In this document: positions 1-6,548 of the stretch, piece after piece
How positions within the stretch are numbered: position 1 is the stretch's first letter
Layout: every line of letters begins with the position of its first letter
Source: Streptomyces longispororuber
GTDB taxonomy: Bacteria; Actinomycetota; Actinomycetes; Streptomycetales; Streptomycetaceae
Direction: 5' to 3'
Assembly (NCBI RefSeq): GCF_024448165.1
Contig: NZ_JAMOLN010000094.1
Location: forward strand, 1 to 37,098
Length of the DNA stretch: 37,098 bases
Notes under the pieces: model-generated
Seen by the model: only the letters and a program-made list of their open reading frames with translations
What the model was told of the DNA's origin: nothing
Database searches by the model: none
Translations under genes and position numbers: made by a program

Positions 1-28
1 CCCCACCCCGCTCTGCCGCCCCGCCTGT

Positions 29-541
29 CTACAGCTGTGGATAGGCCCCTGTGGTTCCGTCGATCAGCTCGCGCACGATGTCCATGTGGCCCGCGTGCCG
101 GGCGGTCTCCTCCACCATGTGGATCAGCACCCAGCGCATCGACACCTTCCGGCCGTCCCACGCCGTGCCGACCGTCTCCAGCGGGAGCTCCGCGACGGCC
201 CGGTCCGCTGCGGCCCGCGCCCGCGCGTAGTAGGCGAGGATGCCCTCGGTCGTCTCGTCGTCGGCCGCGACCATGTCCTCGCCCGCGTACGGGTCGAACC
301 AGAGCGGCTCGCTCTCCCGCCCGAACGTCTCGCAGAACCAGCTGTACTCGACGGCCGCCAGGTGCTTCACCAGGCCGAGCAGGCTCGTCCCCGACGGGGT
401 GAGGGGTCTGCGCGCCCGCTCCTCGTCGAGCCCCGCGAGCTTCCACACGACGACGTCCCGGTGCCGGTCGAGCGAGACGTGCAGACTCTCCTTCTCCCCG
501 CCCTCGTAAGGGACGTGCCTGATCCGTTCCCCCGCGCTCAT
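29..541 (-). CDS. DinB-family (DUF664-like) protein
   Basis: This 170-residue protein resembles the DinB/DUF664 four-helix family, whose members in actinobacteria are often metal-binding, mycothiol-dependent transferases or isomerases. The clues are the early segment LLGLVKHLAAVEYSWF (about 50-65), containing the first conserved His, and the late segment VLIHMVEETARHAGHMDIVREL (about 136-157), containing further His residues. Both match the usual three-His metal site. ATG at 541 is chosen because a purine-rich GGGGGAG lies just upstream and the conserved domain begins soon after. It is transcribed away from the neighbouring methyltransferase, and the two genes share a 170-bp divergent region. 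The substrate cannot be told from sequence. The family assignment is good and the biochemical role is unknown. Confidence 0.8.
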   Translation of the reverse strand: MSAGERIRHVPYEGGEKESLHVSLDRHRDVVVWKLAGLDEERARRPLTPSGTSLLGLVKHLAAVEYSWFCETFGRESEPLWFDPYAGEDMVAADDETTEGILAYYARARAAADRAVAELPLETVGTAWDGRKVSMRWVLIHMVEETARHAGHMDIVRELIDGTTGAYPQL

Positions 542-712
542 GCTGTCTCCCCCCGTGTCGCCCCGCGTCGCCCCGCACGCACGCGTGATCTGGTCCGCAG
601 AACGTAGCAGCGCCCACCGACAACCCCGCCGCACACGAGGCGGGCGGACCCAGGAGTGCGCGGGTCCAAAAGAGGGTGAGCGGAACCGCGCCTCCCTGCG
701 ACCATGCGCTGC

Positions 713-1522
713 ATGACCACTGCCGACCACCACCACGATCACGACCACCGCCCGACCCACACCGGCCGGTCCTTCGACGAGCTCGTCGCGGAGGCCGTCG
801 CCGCGCCCACCGAGGGCTGGGACTTCTCCTGGTTCGACGGCCGGGCCACCGAGGAGCGCCCCTCCTGGGGGTACGCCCGGCTGATGGGGGAGCGCCTCGC
901 CCGCGCCGAGGCCGCCCTCGACCTGGACACCGGCGGCGGCGAGGTCCTGAACCTGGCCCCGAAGCTGCCGCCGCTGACCGCCGCCACCGAGGGCTGGCCC
1001 CCGAACGTCGAGAAGGCGACCCGCCTCCTCGGCCCCCGCGGCGTGGTCGTCGTCGCTGCCCGGGCCGACGCCCCGCTGCCCTTCGCCGCCGCCGCCTTCG
1101 ACCTGGTCACGTCGCGCCACCCGGTCGTCCCCCCGTTCTCCGAGATCGCGCGCGTACTGCGCCCCGGCGGCACGTACTTCGCCCAGCACGTGGGCCCCAG
1201 CAGCGTGTTCGAGGTCGTCGAGTACTTCCTCGGCCCGCAGCCCGAGGAGGCCCGGAACGGCCGCGACCCGCGGGCGGAGGCCGAGCGGGCGCGGGCCGCG
1301 GGCCTGGAGGTCGTCGACCTGCGCGCGGAGCGCCTGCGCATCGAGTTCTACGACATCGGGGCCGTGGTCCACTTCCTGCGCAAGGTCGTCTGGATGGTGC
1401 CGGGCTTCACGGTCGAGGCGCACGAGCCCCGGCTCCGCGCCCTGCACGAGCGGATCGAGCGGGAGGGCCCGTTCGTGGCGCACAGCAGCCGCCACCTGAT
1501 CGAGGCCCGCAAGCCCGTCTGA
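713..1522 (+). CDS. SAM-dependent methyltransferase-like protein
   Basis: The 269-residue product looks like a class I SAM methyltransferase. It contains GGGEVLNLAPKLPP near residues 75-90 in the place of motif I, a strand GVVVVAARADAPLPFAAAAFDLVTSRHPVV like motif II and post-I, and EIARVLRPGGTYFAQHVGP, the standard post-motif segment of the Methyltransf_11 group. Motif I is degenerate compared with the usual DxGxGxG, as is common in this actinobacterial subgroup, so activity is not certain. A His-rich N-terminus (HHHDHDH) is unusual and might bind metal. ATG at 713 or the in-frame ATG at 704 could start it; neither has a clear Shine-Dalgarno sequence. The substrate is unknown and there is no biosynthetic cluster around it. 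Confidence 0.75.
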   Translation: MTTADHHHDHDHRPTHTGRSFDELVAEAVAAPTEGWDFSWFDGRATEERPSWGYARLMGERLARAEAALDLDTGGGEVLNLAPKLPPLTAATEGWPPNVEKATRLLGPRGVVVVAARADAPLPFAAAAFDLVTSRHPVVPPFSEIARVLRPGGTYFAQHVGPSSVFEVVEYFLGPQPEEARNGRDPRAEAERARAAGLEVVDLRAERLRIEFYDIGAVVHFLRKVVWMVPGFTVEAHEPRLRALHERIEREGPFVAHSSRHLIEARKPV

Positions 1523-1728
1523 CGGGTCCGAAGGCCGCGGGCGGACCGCCGTTGCTGTCGGCGATCGCGAACACGGGCCGCCGTCCCGGCCGAATCGGCG
1601 GAAACCATAAGGGAGTTGGCGGCGGGGACGAACTGGCCGCCCCCGTGCGTTGGGGGCATGAGGGCTCCGCCGTCCTGGTGGTCCGGGCCGGCGCAGCGCG
1701 ACACGGAACATGAGGAGAGAGGGAGTTC

Positions 1729-2094
1729 ATGGGGCACAACAGGGCCGACGGGGGACGCTACAGCTGTGGGCTGGACGCGGCCGTGGACGTCGTGGGCGGC
1801 AAGTGGAAGCCGATGATCCTCTGGGCGCTGCACGACGCGGGGACGCTGCGCTTCGGCGAGCTGCGGCGCTCGATGCACGGGGTGACGGAGAAGGTGCTCG
1901 CCCAGCAGCTGCGCGAGCTGGAGGCCGACCGCGTCGTGCACCGGGAGGTCTTCCCGGAGGTGCCGCCGCGCGTCGAGTACTCGCTGACCGGTCTCGGGGA
2001 GTCGCTGAACGAGGCGCTGGTCCCGCTCGGCCTGTGGGGAGACGCGCACATGGCCGCCATCCTGGCCGCGAAGGACGCGGAACCCGCCGCCTGA
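1729..2094 (+). CDS. HxlR-family winged-helix transcriptional regulator
   Basis: The 121-residue protein has the complete HxlR/DUF24 fold: YSCGLDAAVDVVGGKWKPMILWAL at 11-34, then FGELRRSMHGVTEKVLAQQLRELEADRVVHREVF (recognition helix and wing) and the PPRVEYSLTGLGESL ending. Cys13 sits at the conserved N-terminal position that senses quinones, aldehydes or disulfide stress in several family members such as HypR, YodB and QorR. A good ribosome binding site (AGGAGAGAGGGA) lies 5-10 nt before ATG 1729. Such regulators usually bind their own promoter and a neighbouring oxidoreductase gene. The aldo/keto reductase at 2581-3618 is the nearest candidate target, but it lies on the other strand beyond a small RNA, so this link is an inference. 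Confidence 0.9.
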   Translation: MGHNRADGGRYSCGLDAAVDVVGGKWKPMILWALHDAGTLRFGELRRSMHGVTEKVLAQQLRELEADRVVHREVFPEVPPRVEYSLTGLGESLNEALVPLGLWGDAHMAAILAAKDAEPAA

Positions 2095-2443
2095 GGCAAC
2101 CGATTCCGCATCGTTATCGACGCTCGCTAGATCCTCACGTAAACCTCACGTAAGTTCAGACCAACGGCAATTCGCGTGAGCAAAGCTGCGCGGCGGTACC
2201 GCGCGGTGGAGGGGGCTGCGCGGTGCCGTCTGCCGTCCGCGCGGCCCGAATGCGCCATATCTGCGACGCCGTCCACGCGGGCCGGAACCGCGTCAACCGC
2301 GCGCATGACACGCAAGAGGGATGCAGGACCCCCGGCGACACGCCCGCCGGAAGGGCCCTGAAGGAGCCTGTGAGCCCGCTGTGGAGCGGCCGGAAAGCTA
2401 CCTCCAGCCGTCGCCGGGCGACTGCGGAGAGTAGTTGTGGCAC
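2095..2443. other. Intergenic stretch without a supported protein gene
   Basis: About 350 bases lie between the HxlR gene and the 6C-like RNA. Open frames here (for example one from 2176 to 2361) lack a convincing ribosome binding site, have unremarkable codon positions and match no family that I know. The stretch contains an exact 10-base direct repeat CCTCACGTAA at 2133-2142 and 2144-2153, with an 11-bp period. The rest looks like upstream sequence of the small RNA. Confidence 0.6.
2133..2153 (+). promoter_or_regulatory. 11-bp-period direct repeat, PHO-box-like
   Basis: CCTCACGTAA occurs twice, at 2133-2142 and 2144-2153. Streptomyces PhoP binds 11-nt direct repeats with a core close to GTTCACC. 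The period and the TCAC core agree, but the flanking bases are only a partial match. It lies about 290 bp upstream of the 6C-like RNA and 40 bp after the HxlR stop codon. Confidence 0.3.
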
Positions 2444-2535
2444 GCCGATGCGCGCAGCATCACTTACGAAGGGTTATGGTGGAAACCCCCCCTCGGGCCG
2501 GTCCGTCTCCCCCCCACGGACCGGCCCGTTTTTTT
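2444..2535 (+). ncRNA. 6C-type small RNA
   Basis: This looks like the actinobacterial 6C RNA, defined by two C-runs of six or more in or beside stem-loops. Here there are two runs of seven C, at 2486-2492 and 2509-2515. A 5' hairpin pairs GATGC (2447-2451) with GCATC (2457-2461). The second C-run is the loop of a perfect 12-bp stem (2495-2506 with 2516-2527) followed by a T-tract, so the RNA ends in a strong intrinsic terminator. A possible -10 box TAGTTG at 2432-2437 puts the 5' end near 2444; that end is estimated. There is no coding frame with a ribosome binding site. Related mycobacterial 6C RNAs act in trans through their C-rich loops on G-rich mRNA leaders, a role I infer here only by family. 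Confidence 0.72.
2495..2535 (+). terminator. Intrinsic terminator of the 6C-like RNA
   Basis: A perfect 12-bp stem (2495-2506 with 2516-2527) and C-rich loop are followed by G and seven T (2528-2535). It is one of the few T-tract terminators in this window; most others are long GC hairpins without a T-run. Confidence 0.9.
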
Positions 2536-2580
2536 GTCCGGACAAAGGCCCGGTCGCGGGGGTTCCGGCGGACCGCTCGA

Positions 2581-3618
2581 TCAGCTCCGGCCGGCCCAGA
2601 TGTTCGTGCCGGGCGTGGAGACGGCGAACGAGTCGATTTCGGTCAGCTCCTCGTCGGTCAGCTTCGGACCGGCCAGCGCCGCCACGTTCTCCTCCAGCTG
2701 ACGCACGCTGGACGCGCCGATCAGCGCCGACGTCATCCGCTCGTCCCGCAGCACCCAGCTCAGCGCGAGCTGCGCGAGGGACTGACCGCGGCGCTGGGCG
2801 ATGTCGTTCAGGCCGTTCAGCCGGCGCACCACCTCGTCGCTCAGCAGGTCCGGGTCGAGGGACTTGCCCTGCGTCGCGCGCGAGCCCTCCGGGATGCCCT
2901 TCAGGTACTTGCCCGTCAGCAGGCCCTGGGCGAGCGGCACGAAGGAGATGCAGCCCATGCCGGCCGTCTCCAGCGTGTCGAGCAGCCCGTCGTCCTCGGT
3001 CCAGCGGTTGATCATCGAGTAGGACGGCTGGTGGATGAGCGCCGGGACGCCCATCTCCTTGAGGATCCGCGCCGCCTCGGCGGTCTGCTCGCTGGTGTAC
3101 GAGGAGACGCCGACGTACAGCGCCTTGCCCTGCTGCACCGCCGATGCGAGCGCTCCCATCGTCTCCTCGAGCGGAGTGTCCGGGTCAAAGCGGTGCGAGT
3201 AGAAGATGTCGACGTAGTCGAGGCCCATCCGGTCCAGCGACGCGTCCAGCGACGACAGCAGGTACTTGCGGCTGCCCCACTCGCCGTACGGACCGGGGTG
3301 CATCAGATAACCGGCCTTGGTCGATATGACCAGCTCGTCCCGGTACGGGGCGAAGTCCTGCGCGAACATCTTGCCGAAGTTCAGCTCCGCCGAACCGGCC
3401 GGCGGCCCGTAGTTGTTCGCCAGGTCGAAGTGCGTGACGCCCAGGTCGAAGGCGCGGCGCAGGATCGCGCGCTGGGAGTCGAGGGTGCGGTCGTCCCCGA
3501 AGTTGTGCCACAGGCCGAGCGAGATCGCGGGCAGCTTCAGACCGCTGCGGCCGGTGCGCCGGTACTCCATCGAGTCGTACCGGTCGGCGGACGCGACATA
3601 GGGAGAGGTGTCGTTCAT
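2581..3618 (-). CDS. mgrA: Aldo/keto reductase, MgrA/YghZ type
   Basis: This 345-residue NADPH-dependent reductase has the (beta/alpha)8 aldo/keto reductase layout. The N-terminal YRRTGRSGLKLPAISLGLWHNFGD and FDLANNYGPPAGSAE give the catalytic Asp and Tyr. VISTKAG supplies the Lys and YVDIFYSHRFDPDTPLEE the His. SALIGASSVRQLEENVAAL is the cofactor-binding end. Length and N-terminus match E. coli YghZ (GpR), which reduces L-glyceraldehyde 3-phosphate and detoxifies methylglyoxal; many actinobacterial copies are named mgrA. ATG 3618 fits the family N-terminus but has no ribosome binding site. A TAGCTT box 7 nt upstream suggests a leaderless transcript, and a 14-bp palindrome lies on that promoter. 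Physiological substrate is inferred from family only. Confidence 0.92.
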   Translation of the reverse strand: MNDTSPYVASADRYDSMEYRRTGRSGLKLPAISLGLWHNFGDDRTLDSQRAILRRAFDLGVTHFDLANNYGPPAGSAELNFGKMFAQDFAPYRDELVISTKAGYLMHPGPYGEWGSRKYLLSSLDASLDRMGLDYVDIFYSHRFDPDTPLEETMGALASAVQQGKALYVGVSSYTSEQTAEAARILKEMGVPALIHQPSYSMINRWTEDDGLLDTLETAGMGCISFVPLAQGLLTGKYLKGIPEGSRATQGKSLDPDLLSDEVVRRLNGLNDIAQRRGQSLAQLALSWVLRDERMTSALIGASSVRQLEENVAALAGPKLTDEELTEIDSFAVSTPGTNIWAGRS

Positions 3619-3625
3619 GGGTACG

Positions 3626-3631
3626 AAGCTA
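3626..3631 (-). promoter_or_regulatory. -10 box of leaderless mgrA transcript
   Basis: On the minus strand TAGCTT ends 7 nt before ATG 3618, with no Shine-Dalgarno sequence between them. This is the spacing expected for transcription starting at the start codon. Confidence 0.5.
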
Positions 3632-3632
3632 C

Positions 3633-3646
3633 GTCAGTGCACTGAC
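3633..3646. promoter_or_regulatory. Perfect 14-bp palindrome, likely operator
   Basis: GTCAGTGCACTGAC is perfectly self-complementary. It lies immediately upstream of the proposed mgrA -10 box, where a bound repressor would block RNA polymerase. It is also 82 bp upstream of the isoprenyl transferase start, so it could act on both divergent genes. The regulator is unknown; a TetR- or MarR-type protein would fit the size. Confidence 0.55.
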
Positions 3647-3727
3647 ACCCCATAGCTCCCACCCAGATTTGCGGGGGTACGCTTTCGGCTTCGGGGACTG
3701 CCGTCTGCACGGAGGGGCAAGAAGACC

Positions 3728-4501
3728 GTGAACCTGCGCGACAGGCTGCGCGGCCTGCTGGTCAGGCTGTACACGCGCCGGGTGGAAGGCCATCTGGACC
3801 ACGACCAGGTGCCCAAGCACATCGGAGTCATCATGGATGGCAACCGACGCTGGGCGAAGGCCGCCGGCTCCACCACCGCCCAGGGCCACCGGGCCGGCGC
3901 CGACAAGATCGAGGAGTTCCTCGGCTGGTGCAGTGAGTCGGACGTCGAGGTCGTCACGCTGTGGCTGCTCTCGACGGACAACTTCGACCGGCCGCAGGAG
4001 GAACTGGTACCGCTCCTCGGCATCATCGAGGACACCGTCCGCTCGCTCGCCGCCGACGGCCGCTGGCGCGTCCACCACGTGGGCGCCACCGACATCCTGC
4101 CGTCGGGCCTGCAGACCGTCCTCAAGGAGGCGGCGGAGGCGACCGCCCACCGCGACGGAATACTGGTCAACGTCGCGATCGGGTACGGCGGCCGCCAGGA
4201 GATCGCCGACGCGGTCCGCTCGATGCTGCTCGACGCCGCGGACAAGGGGAACTCCCTGGAGGAGATCGCCGACGCCGTCGACGTCGACCTCATCGGCAAG
4301 CACCTCTACACGAGCGCGCAGCCCGACCCGGACCTCGTCATCCGCACCAGCGGCGAGCAGCGGCTGTCCGGCTTCATGCTCTGGCAGACGGCGCACTCCG
4401 AGTACTACTTCTGTGAAGTCTTCTGGCCGGCCTTCCGCAAGGTGGACTTCCTGCGTGCCCTGCGCGACTACGCGGCCCGGCACCGGCGTTACGGCGGCTG
4501 A
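3728..4501 (+). CDS. uppS: Isoprenyl transferase (cis-prenyl diphosphate synthase)
   Basis: The 257-residue enzyme condenses isopentenyl diphosphate onto an allylic primer in cis geometry, giving polyprenyl diphosphate for cell-wall lipid carrier. It shows the UPP synthase signature HIGVIMDGNRRWAK with catalytic Asp37, the WLLSTDNFDRP segment, and the C-terminal substrate-binding RTSGEQRLSGFMLWQ followed by YYFCEVFWPAFRKVDF. Actinobacteria usually carry two or more paralogues. This one could be the short-chain (Z,E-farnesyl diphosphate, Rv1086-like) or the long-chain enzyme, and the sequence alone does not decide. The start is GTG 3728, preceded by GGAGGGG at 3711-3717. phoH2 follows on the same strand after a 302-nt gap, and no hairpin terminator directly follows the stop codon. 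Confidence 0.93.
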   Translation: MNLRDRLRGLLVRLYTRRVEGHLDHDQVPKHIGVIMDGNRRWAKAAGSTTAQGHRAGADKIEEFLGWCSESDVEVVTLWLLSTDNFDRPQEELVPLLGIIEDTVRSLAADGRWRVHHVGATDILPSGLQTVLKEAAEATAHRDGILVNVAIGYGGRQEIADAVRSMLLDAADKGNSLEEIADAVDVDLIGKHLYTSAQPDPDLVIRTSGEQRLSGFMLWQTAHSEYYFCEVFWPAFRKVDFLRALRDYAARHRRYGG

Positions 4502-4803
4502 GCACCTCCCCGCACGGGACGTACGTCATGAGGAGTTAACGCACGCGCCGTCATATGCCCTGGCATGGCTGCGCGTGTTCGAGGGAATAAGCCTTCCAGG
4601 TCGGCGTCCGAACCACGGACGCCGGATCTCAGCGGACGGCACGGGGCCGTCCGCCCGGGAGGCCCTTTGCACCAGGTGGACCGTACGCAGATGGGTACGG
4701 ACGACGACTTGGAGGGCCGGATCCCGGCCCGCGCAGCGCGGCCGTGGACCGGTCCTGAACCCTCTGTCGCTCCCCGACCTCATCCGAGGGGGTACGTCCT
4801 TCC
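4502..4803 (+). other. Structured leader upstream of phoH2
   Basis: These 302 bases contain no recognised protein family. They hold four perfect hairpins in a row: 4603-4610 with 4616-4623 (8 bp), 4632-4640 with 4646-4654 (9 bp), 4681-4686 with 4695-4700 (6 bp), and 4714-4720 with 4724-4730 (7 bp). The self-complementary GGACCGGTCC follows at 4746-4755. The spacing suggests a folded RNA leader or attenuator for phoH2. A reading frame also runs through it and is listed separately. I could not match it to a riboswitch class that I know. Confidence 0.5.
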
Positions 4804-4810
4804 GTGGTGA
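4667..4810 (+). CDS. Possible short ORF overlapping phoH2 start (PhoAT-like?)
   Basis: An open frame ends in TGA at 4808-4810, overlapping the phoH2 start region: GTGA at 4807-4810 would be a classic 4-nt coupling overlap. From TTG 4667, which has GGGAGG 4 nt before it, it would encode 47 residues (HQVDRTQMGTDDDLEGR... ending YVLPW). From ATG 4565 it would encode 81. In mycobacteria phoH2 is preceded by a small antitoxin-like gene, phoAT, which is the reason for listing this. Against it, third-position GC is only about 70% by hand count, the frame crosses the hairpins, and I see no known domain. Treat it as a hypothesis. Confidence 0.25.
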   Translation: MHQVDRTQMGTDDDLEGRIPARAARPWTGPEPSVAPRPHPRGYVLPW

Positions 4811-6129
4811 CCAGCAACAAGCGCCTCCCCAAGCCCGACCGGCGCACTTATGTTCTCGACACCAGCGTCCTGCTGGCCGATCCGAACGCCATGACCCGAT
4901 TCGACGAACACGAAGTGGTCCTTCCTGTCGTCGTGGTCACGGAGTTGGAGGCCAAGCGGCACCATCCGGAGCTCGGGTACTTCGCCCGGCAGGCCCTGCG
5001 CCTGCTCGACGACTACCGCATCCGGCACGGCCGTCTGGACGCCCCGATCCCCACCGGGGAACTGGGCGGCACGCTGCGCGTCGAGCTCAACCACTCCGAC
5101 CCCAGCGTCCTGCCCTCGGGCTACCGCCTGGGTGACAACGACAGCCGGATCCTCGCCGTGGCCCGCAATCTGCAGGCCGAGGGGTTCGACGTCACCGTCG
5201 TCTCGAAGGACCTGCCGCTCAGGATCAAGGCGTCGTCGGTCGGTCTCCTCGCCGAGGAGTACCGCGCCGAACTCGCCATCACGGACTCCGGCTGGACCGG
5301 AATGTCCGAACTGACGCTGCCCGCCGAGCAGGTGGACCTCCTCTTCGACGAGGAGAGCGTGTACGTCCCCGAGGCCGCCGACCTCCCCGTCCACACGGGC
5401 CTGACGATCCACTCCGAGCGCGGCAAGGCCCTCGGCCGGGTCACGCCGGAGGGCAACGTCCGGCTGGTGCGCGGCGATCGCGAGGCCTTCGGCCTCAAGG
5501 GGCGCAGCGCCGAGCAGCGGATCGCGCTCGACCTGCTGCTCGATCCGGACGTCGGCATCGTGTCGATGGGCGGCCGGGCCGGCACCGGCAAGTCCGCCCT
5601 CGCCCTGTGCGCGGGCCTGGAGGCCGTGCTGGAGCGGCGCCAGCACCAGAAGGTGATGGTGTTCCGGCCGCTGTACGCGGTGGGCGGGCAGGAGCTCGGC
5701 TATCTGCCGGGCACCGAGGCCGAGAAGATGGGTCCGTGGGCGCAGGCGGTCTTCGACACGCTGTCCGCCGTGACGAGCCGCGAGGTCATCGAGGAGGTCA
5801 CGGCTCGCGGCATGCTGGAGGTGCTCCCGCTCACGCACATCCGCGGGCGCTCGCTGCACGACGCGTTCGTGATCGTGGACGAGGCCCAATCCCTGGAACG
5901 GAACGTCCTCTTGACTGTTCTGTCCCGAATTGGCGCGAACTCCCGGGTCGTCCTCACCCATGACGTCGCCCAGCGCGACAACCTCCGGGTCGGGCGCTAC
6001 GACGGGGTCGTCGCGGTCGTCGAGAAGCTGAAGGGTCATCCGCTGTTCGCGCACGTCACGCTGACGCGCTCGGAGAGGTCGCAGATCGCGGCCCTGGTGA
6101 CCGAAATGCTCGAAGACGGCCAAATCTGA
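4804..6129 (+). CDS. phoH2: PhoH2: PIN-domain ribonuclease fused to PhoH ATPase
   Basis: The 441-residue protein begins with a PIN nuclease domain: YVLDTSVLLADPNAM carries the first acidic residue (Asp19), VVTELEAKR the second, and DNDSRILAVARNL plus VTVVSKDLPLRIKA the later ones. It ends with a PhoH RecA-like ATPase: Walker A GRAGTGKSAL (Lys263), Walker B FVIVDEAQ (Asp359, Glu360), and a terminal LTRSERS. This is the architecture of mycobacterial PhoH2, which couples RNA unwinding to sequence-specific RNA cleavage. GTG 4804 and GTG 4807 are both possible starts; the second would overlap an upstream frame by 4 nt. The long hairpin-rich leader suggests post-transcriptional control. A strong terminator follows at 6159-6196. 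Domain assignment is firm; cellular targets are unknown. Confidence 0.93.
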   Translation: MVTSNKRLPKPDRRTYVLDTSVLLADPNAMTRFDEHEVVLPVVVVTELEAKRHHPELGYFARQALRLLDDYRIRHGRLDAPIPTGELGGTLRVELNHSDPSVLPSGYRLGDNDSRILAVARNLQAEGFDVTVVSKDLPLRIKASSVGLLAEEYRAELAITDSGWTGMSELTLPAEQVDLLFDEESVYVPEAADLPVHTGLTIHSERGKALGRVTPEGNVRLVRGDREAFGLKGRSAEQRIALDLLLDPDVGIVSMGGRAGTGKSALALCAGLEAVLERRQHQKVMVFRPLYAVGGQELGYLPGTEAEKMGPWAQAVFDTLSAVTSREVIEEVTARGMLEVLPLTHIRGRSLHDAFVIVDEAQSLERNVLLTVLSRIGANSRVVLTHDVAQRDNLRVGRYDGVVAVVEKLKGHPLFAHVTLTRSERSQIAALVTEMLEDGQI

Positions 6130-6158
6130 GGTAGTCAGAGGTAGTTCGCGGTATTTGG

Positions 6159-6196
6159 CGCCGCCCGGCGAAGCGAGAGAGCTTAGCCGGGCGGCG
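6159..6196 (+). terminator. Terminator after phoH2
   Basis: An 11-bp perfect stem (6159-6169 with 6186-6196) is extended inside by AAGC (6171-6174) pairing with GCTT (6181-6184). It begins 30 nt after the phoH2 stop codon. Confidence 0.8.
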
Positions 6197-6548
6197 TCTT
6201 GGCGTGTGCTCGTTTCCGTAAAACCCGTGGGGCAAACGAGGTGTGACGTTTCCCACGCAACACAGAATTGCCTTGCGACGTCCGAATACGGCAGAGTCAC
6301 GGTCCTGTCAGGCCCCGCATACGACACTTGCGTACCCCCAGCGGTACAGCACCACCGCAGCACCAGCTGCACCTTGAACTCCATACCGGCCGTCGTATGC
6401 CGCCCGAGCACCACGCGGCGCCTTCCGCAAGGGAGTTGCCCACCGGGCCCGTGCCTCCCGTGACCCGTCAGTTGGGAGGCCAGCGCCAGGGGCACGATTG
6501 CGTCCGCGAGGGGTCACACCAGAGCGGGCGATGCTGGAAGGAAACCGT
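6197..6548 (+). other. Long leader region of the transglycosylase gene
   Basis: About 350 bases without a supported gene lie between the phoH2 terminator and the transglycosylase start. An inverted repeat CTCGTTT/AAACGAG lies at 6209-6215 and 6234-6240. A stem GCCTCCC/GGGAGGC lies at 6453-6459 and 6474-6480; its loop contains TGACCC (6461-6466), which could pair with GGGTCA at 6511-6516 as a pseudoknot. Many Streptomyces cell-wall hydrolase genes carry a c-di-AMP (ydaO) riboswitch in such a position. I do not see its conserved core here. Confidence 0.45.

Noticed and set aside
713..1522. Part of a biosynthetic gene cluster, judged by two methyltransferases in the window
   Set aside because: The two methyltransferases are 24 kb apart among housekeeping genes, with no synthase, cyclase or tailoring set.
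29..1711. 560-codon open frame on the minus strand
   Set aside because: Only its last 170 codons are the DinB-like gene; the rest is antisense to the methyltransferase and follows GC-rich frame-opening, not coding bias.
2176..2361. Small ORF downstream of the HxlR gene
   Set aside because: No ribosome binding site at a good distance, no family match and no codon-position bias that stands out.
2223..3011. Reading frame through the 6C-like RNA
   Set aside because: It runs through an intrinsic terminator and into antisense of mgrA.
6197..6548. c-di-AMP (ydaO) riboswitch ahead of the transglycosylase
   Set aside because: Position is right, but the conserved core segments that I know of the class are not visible.
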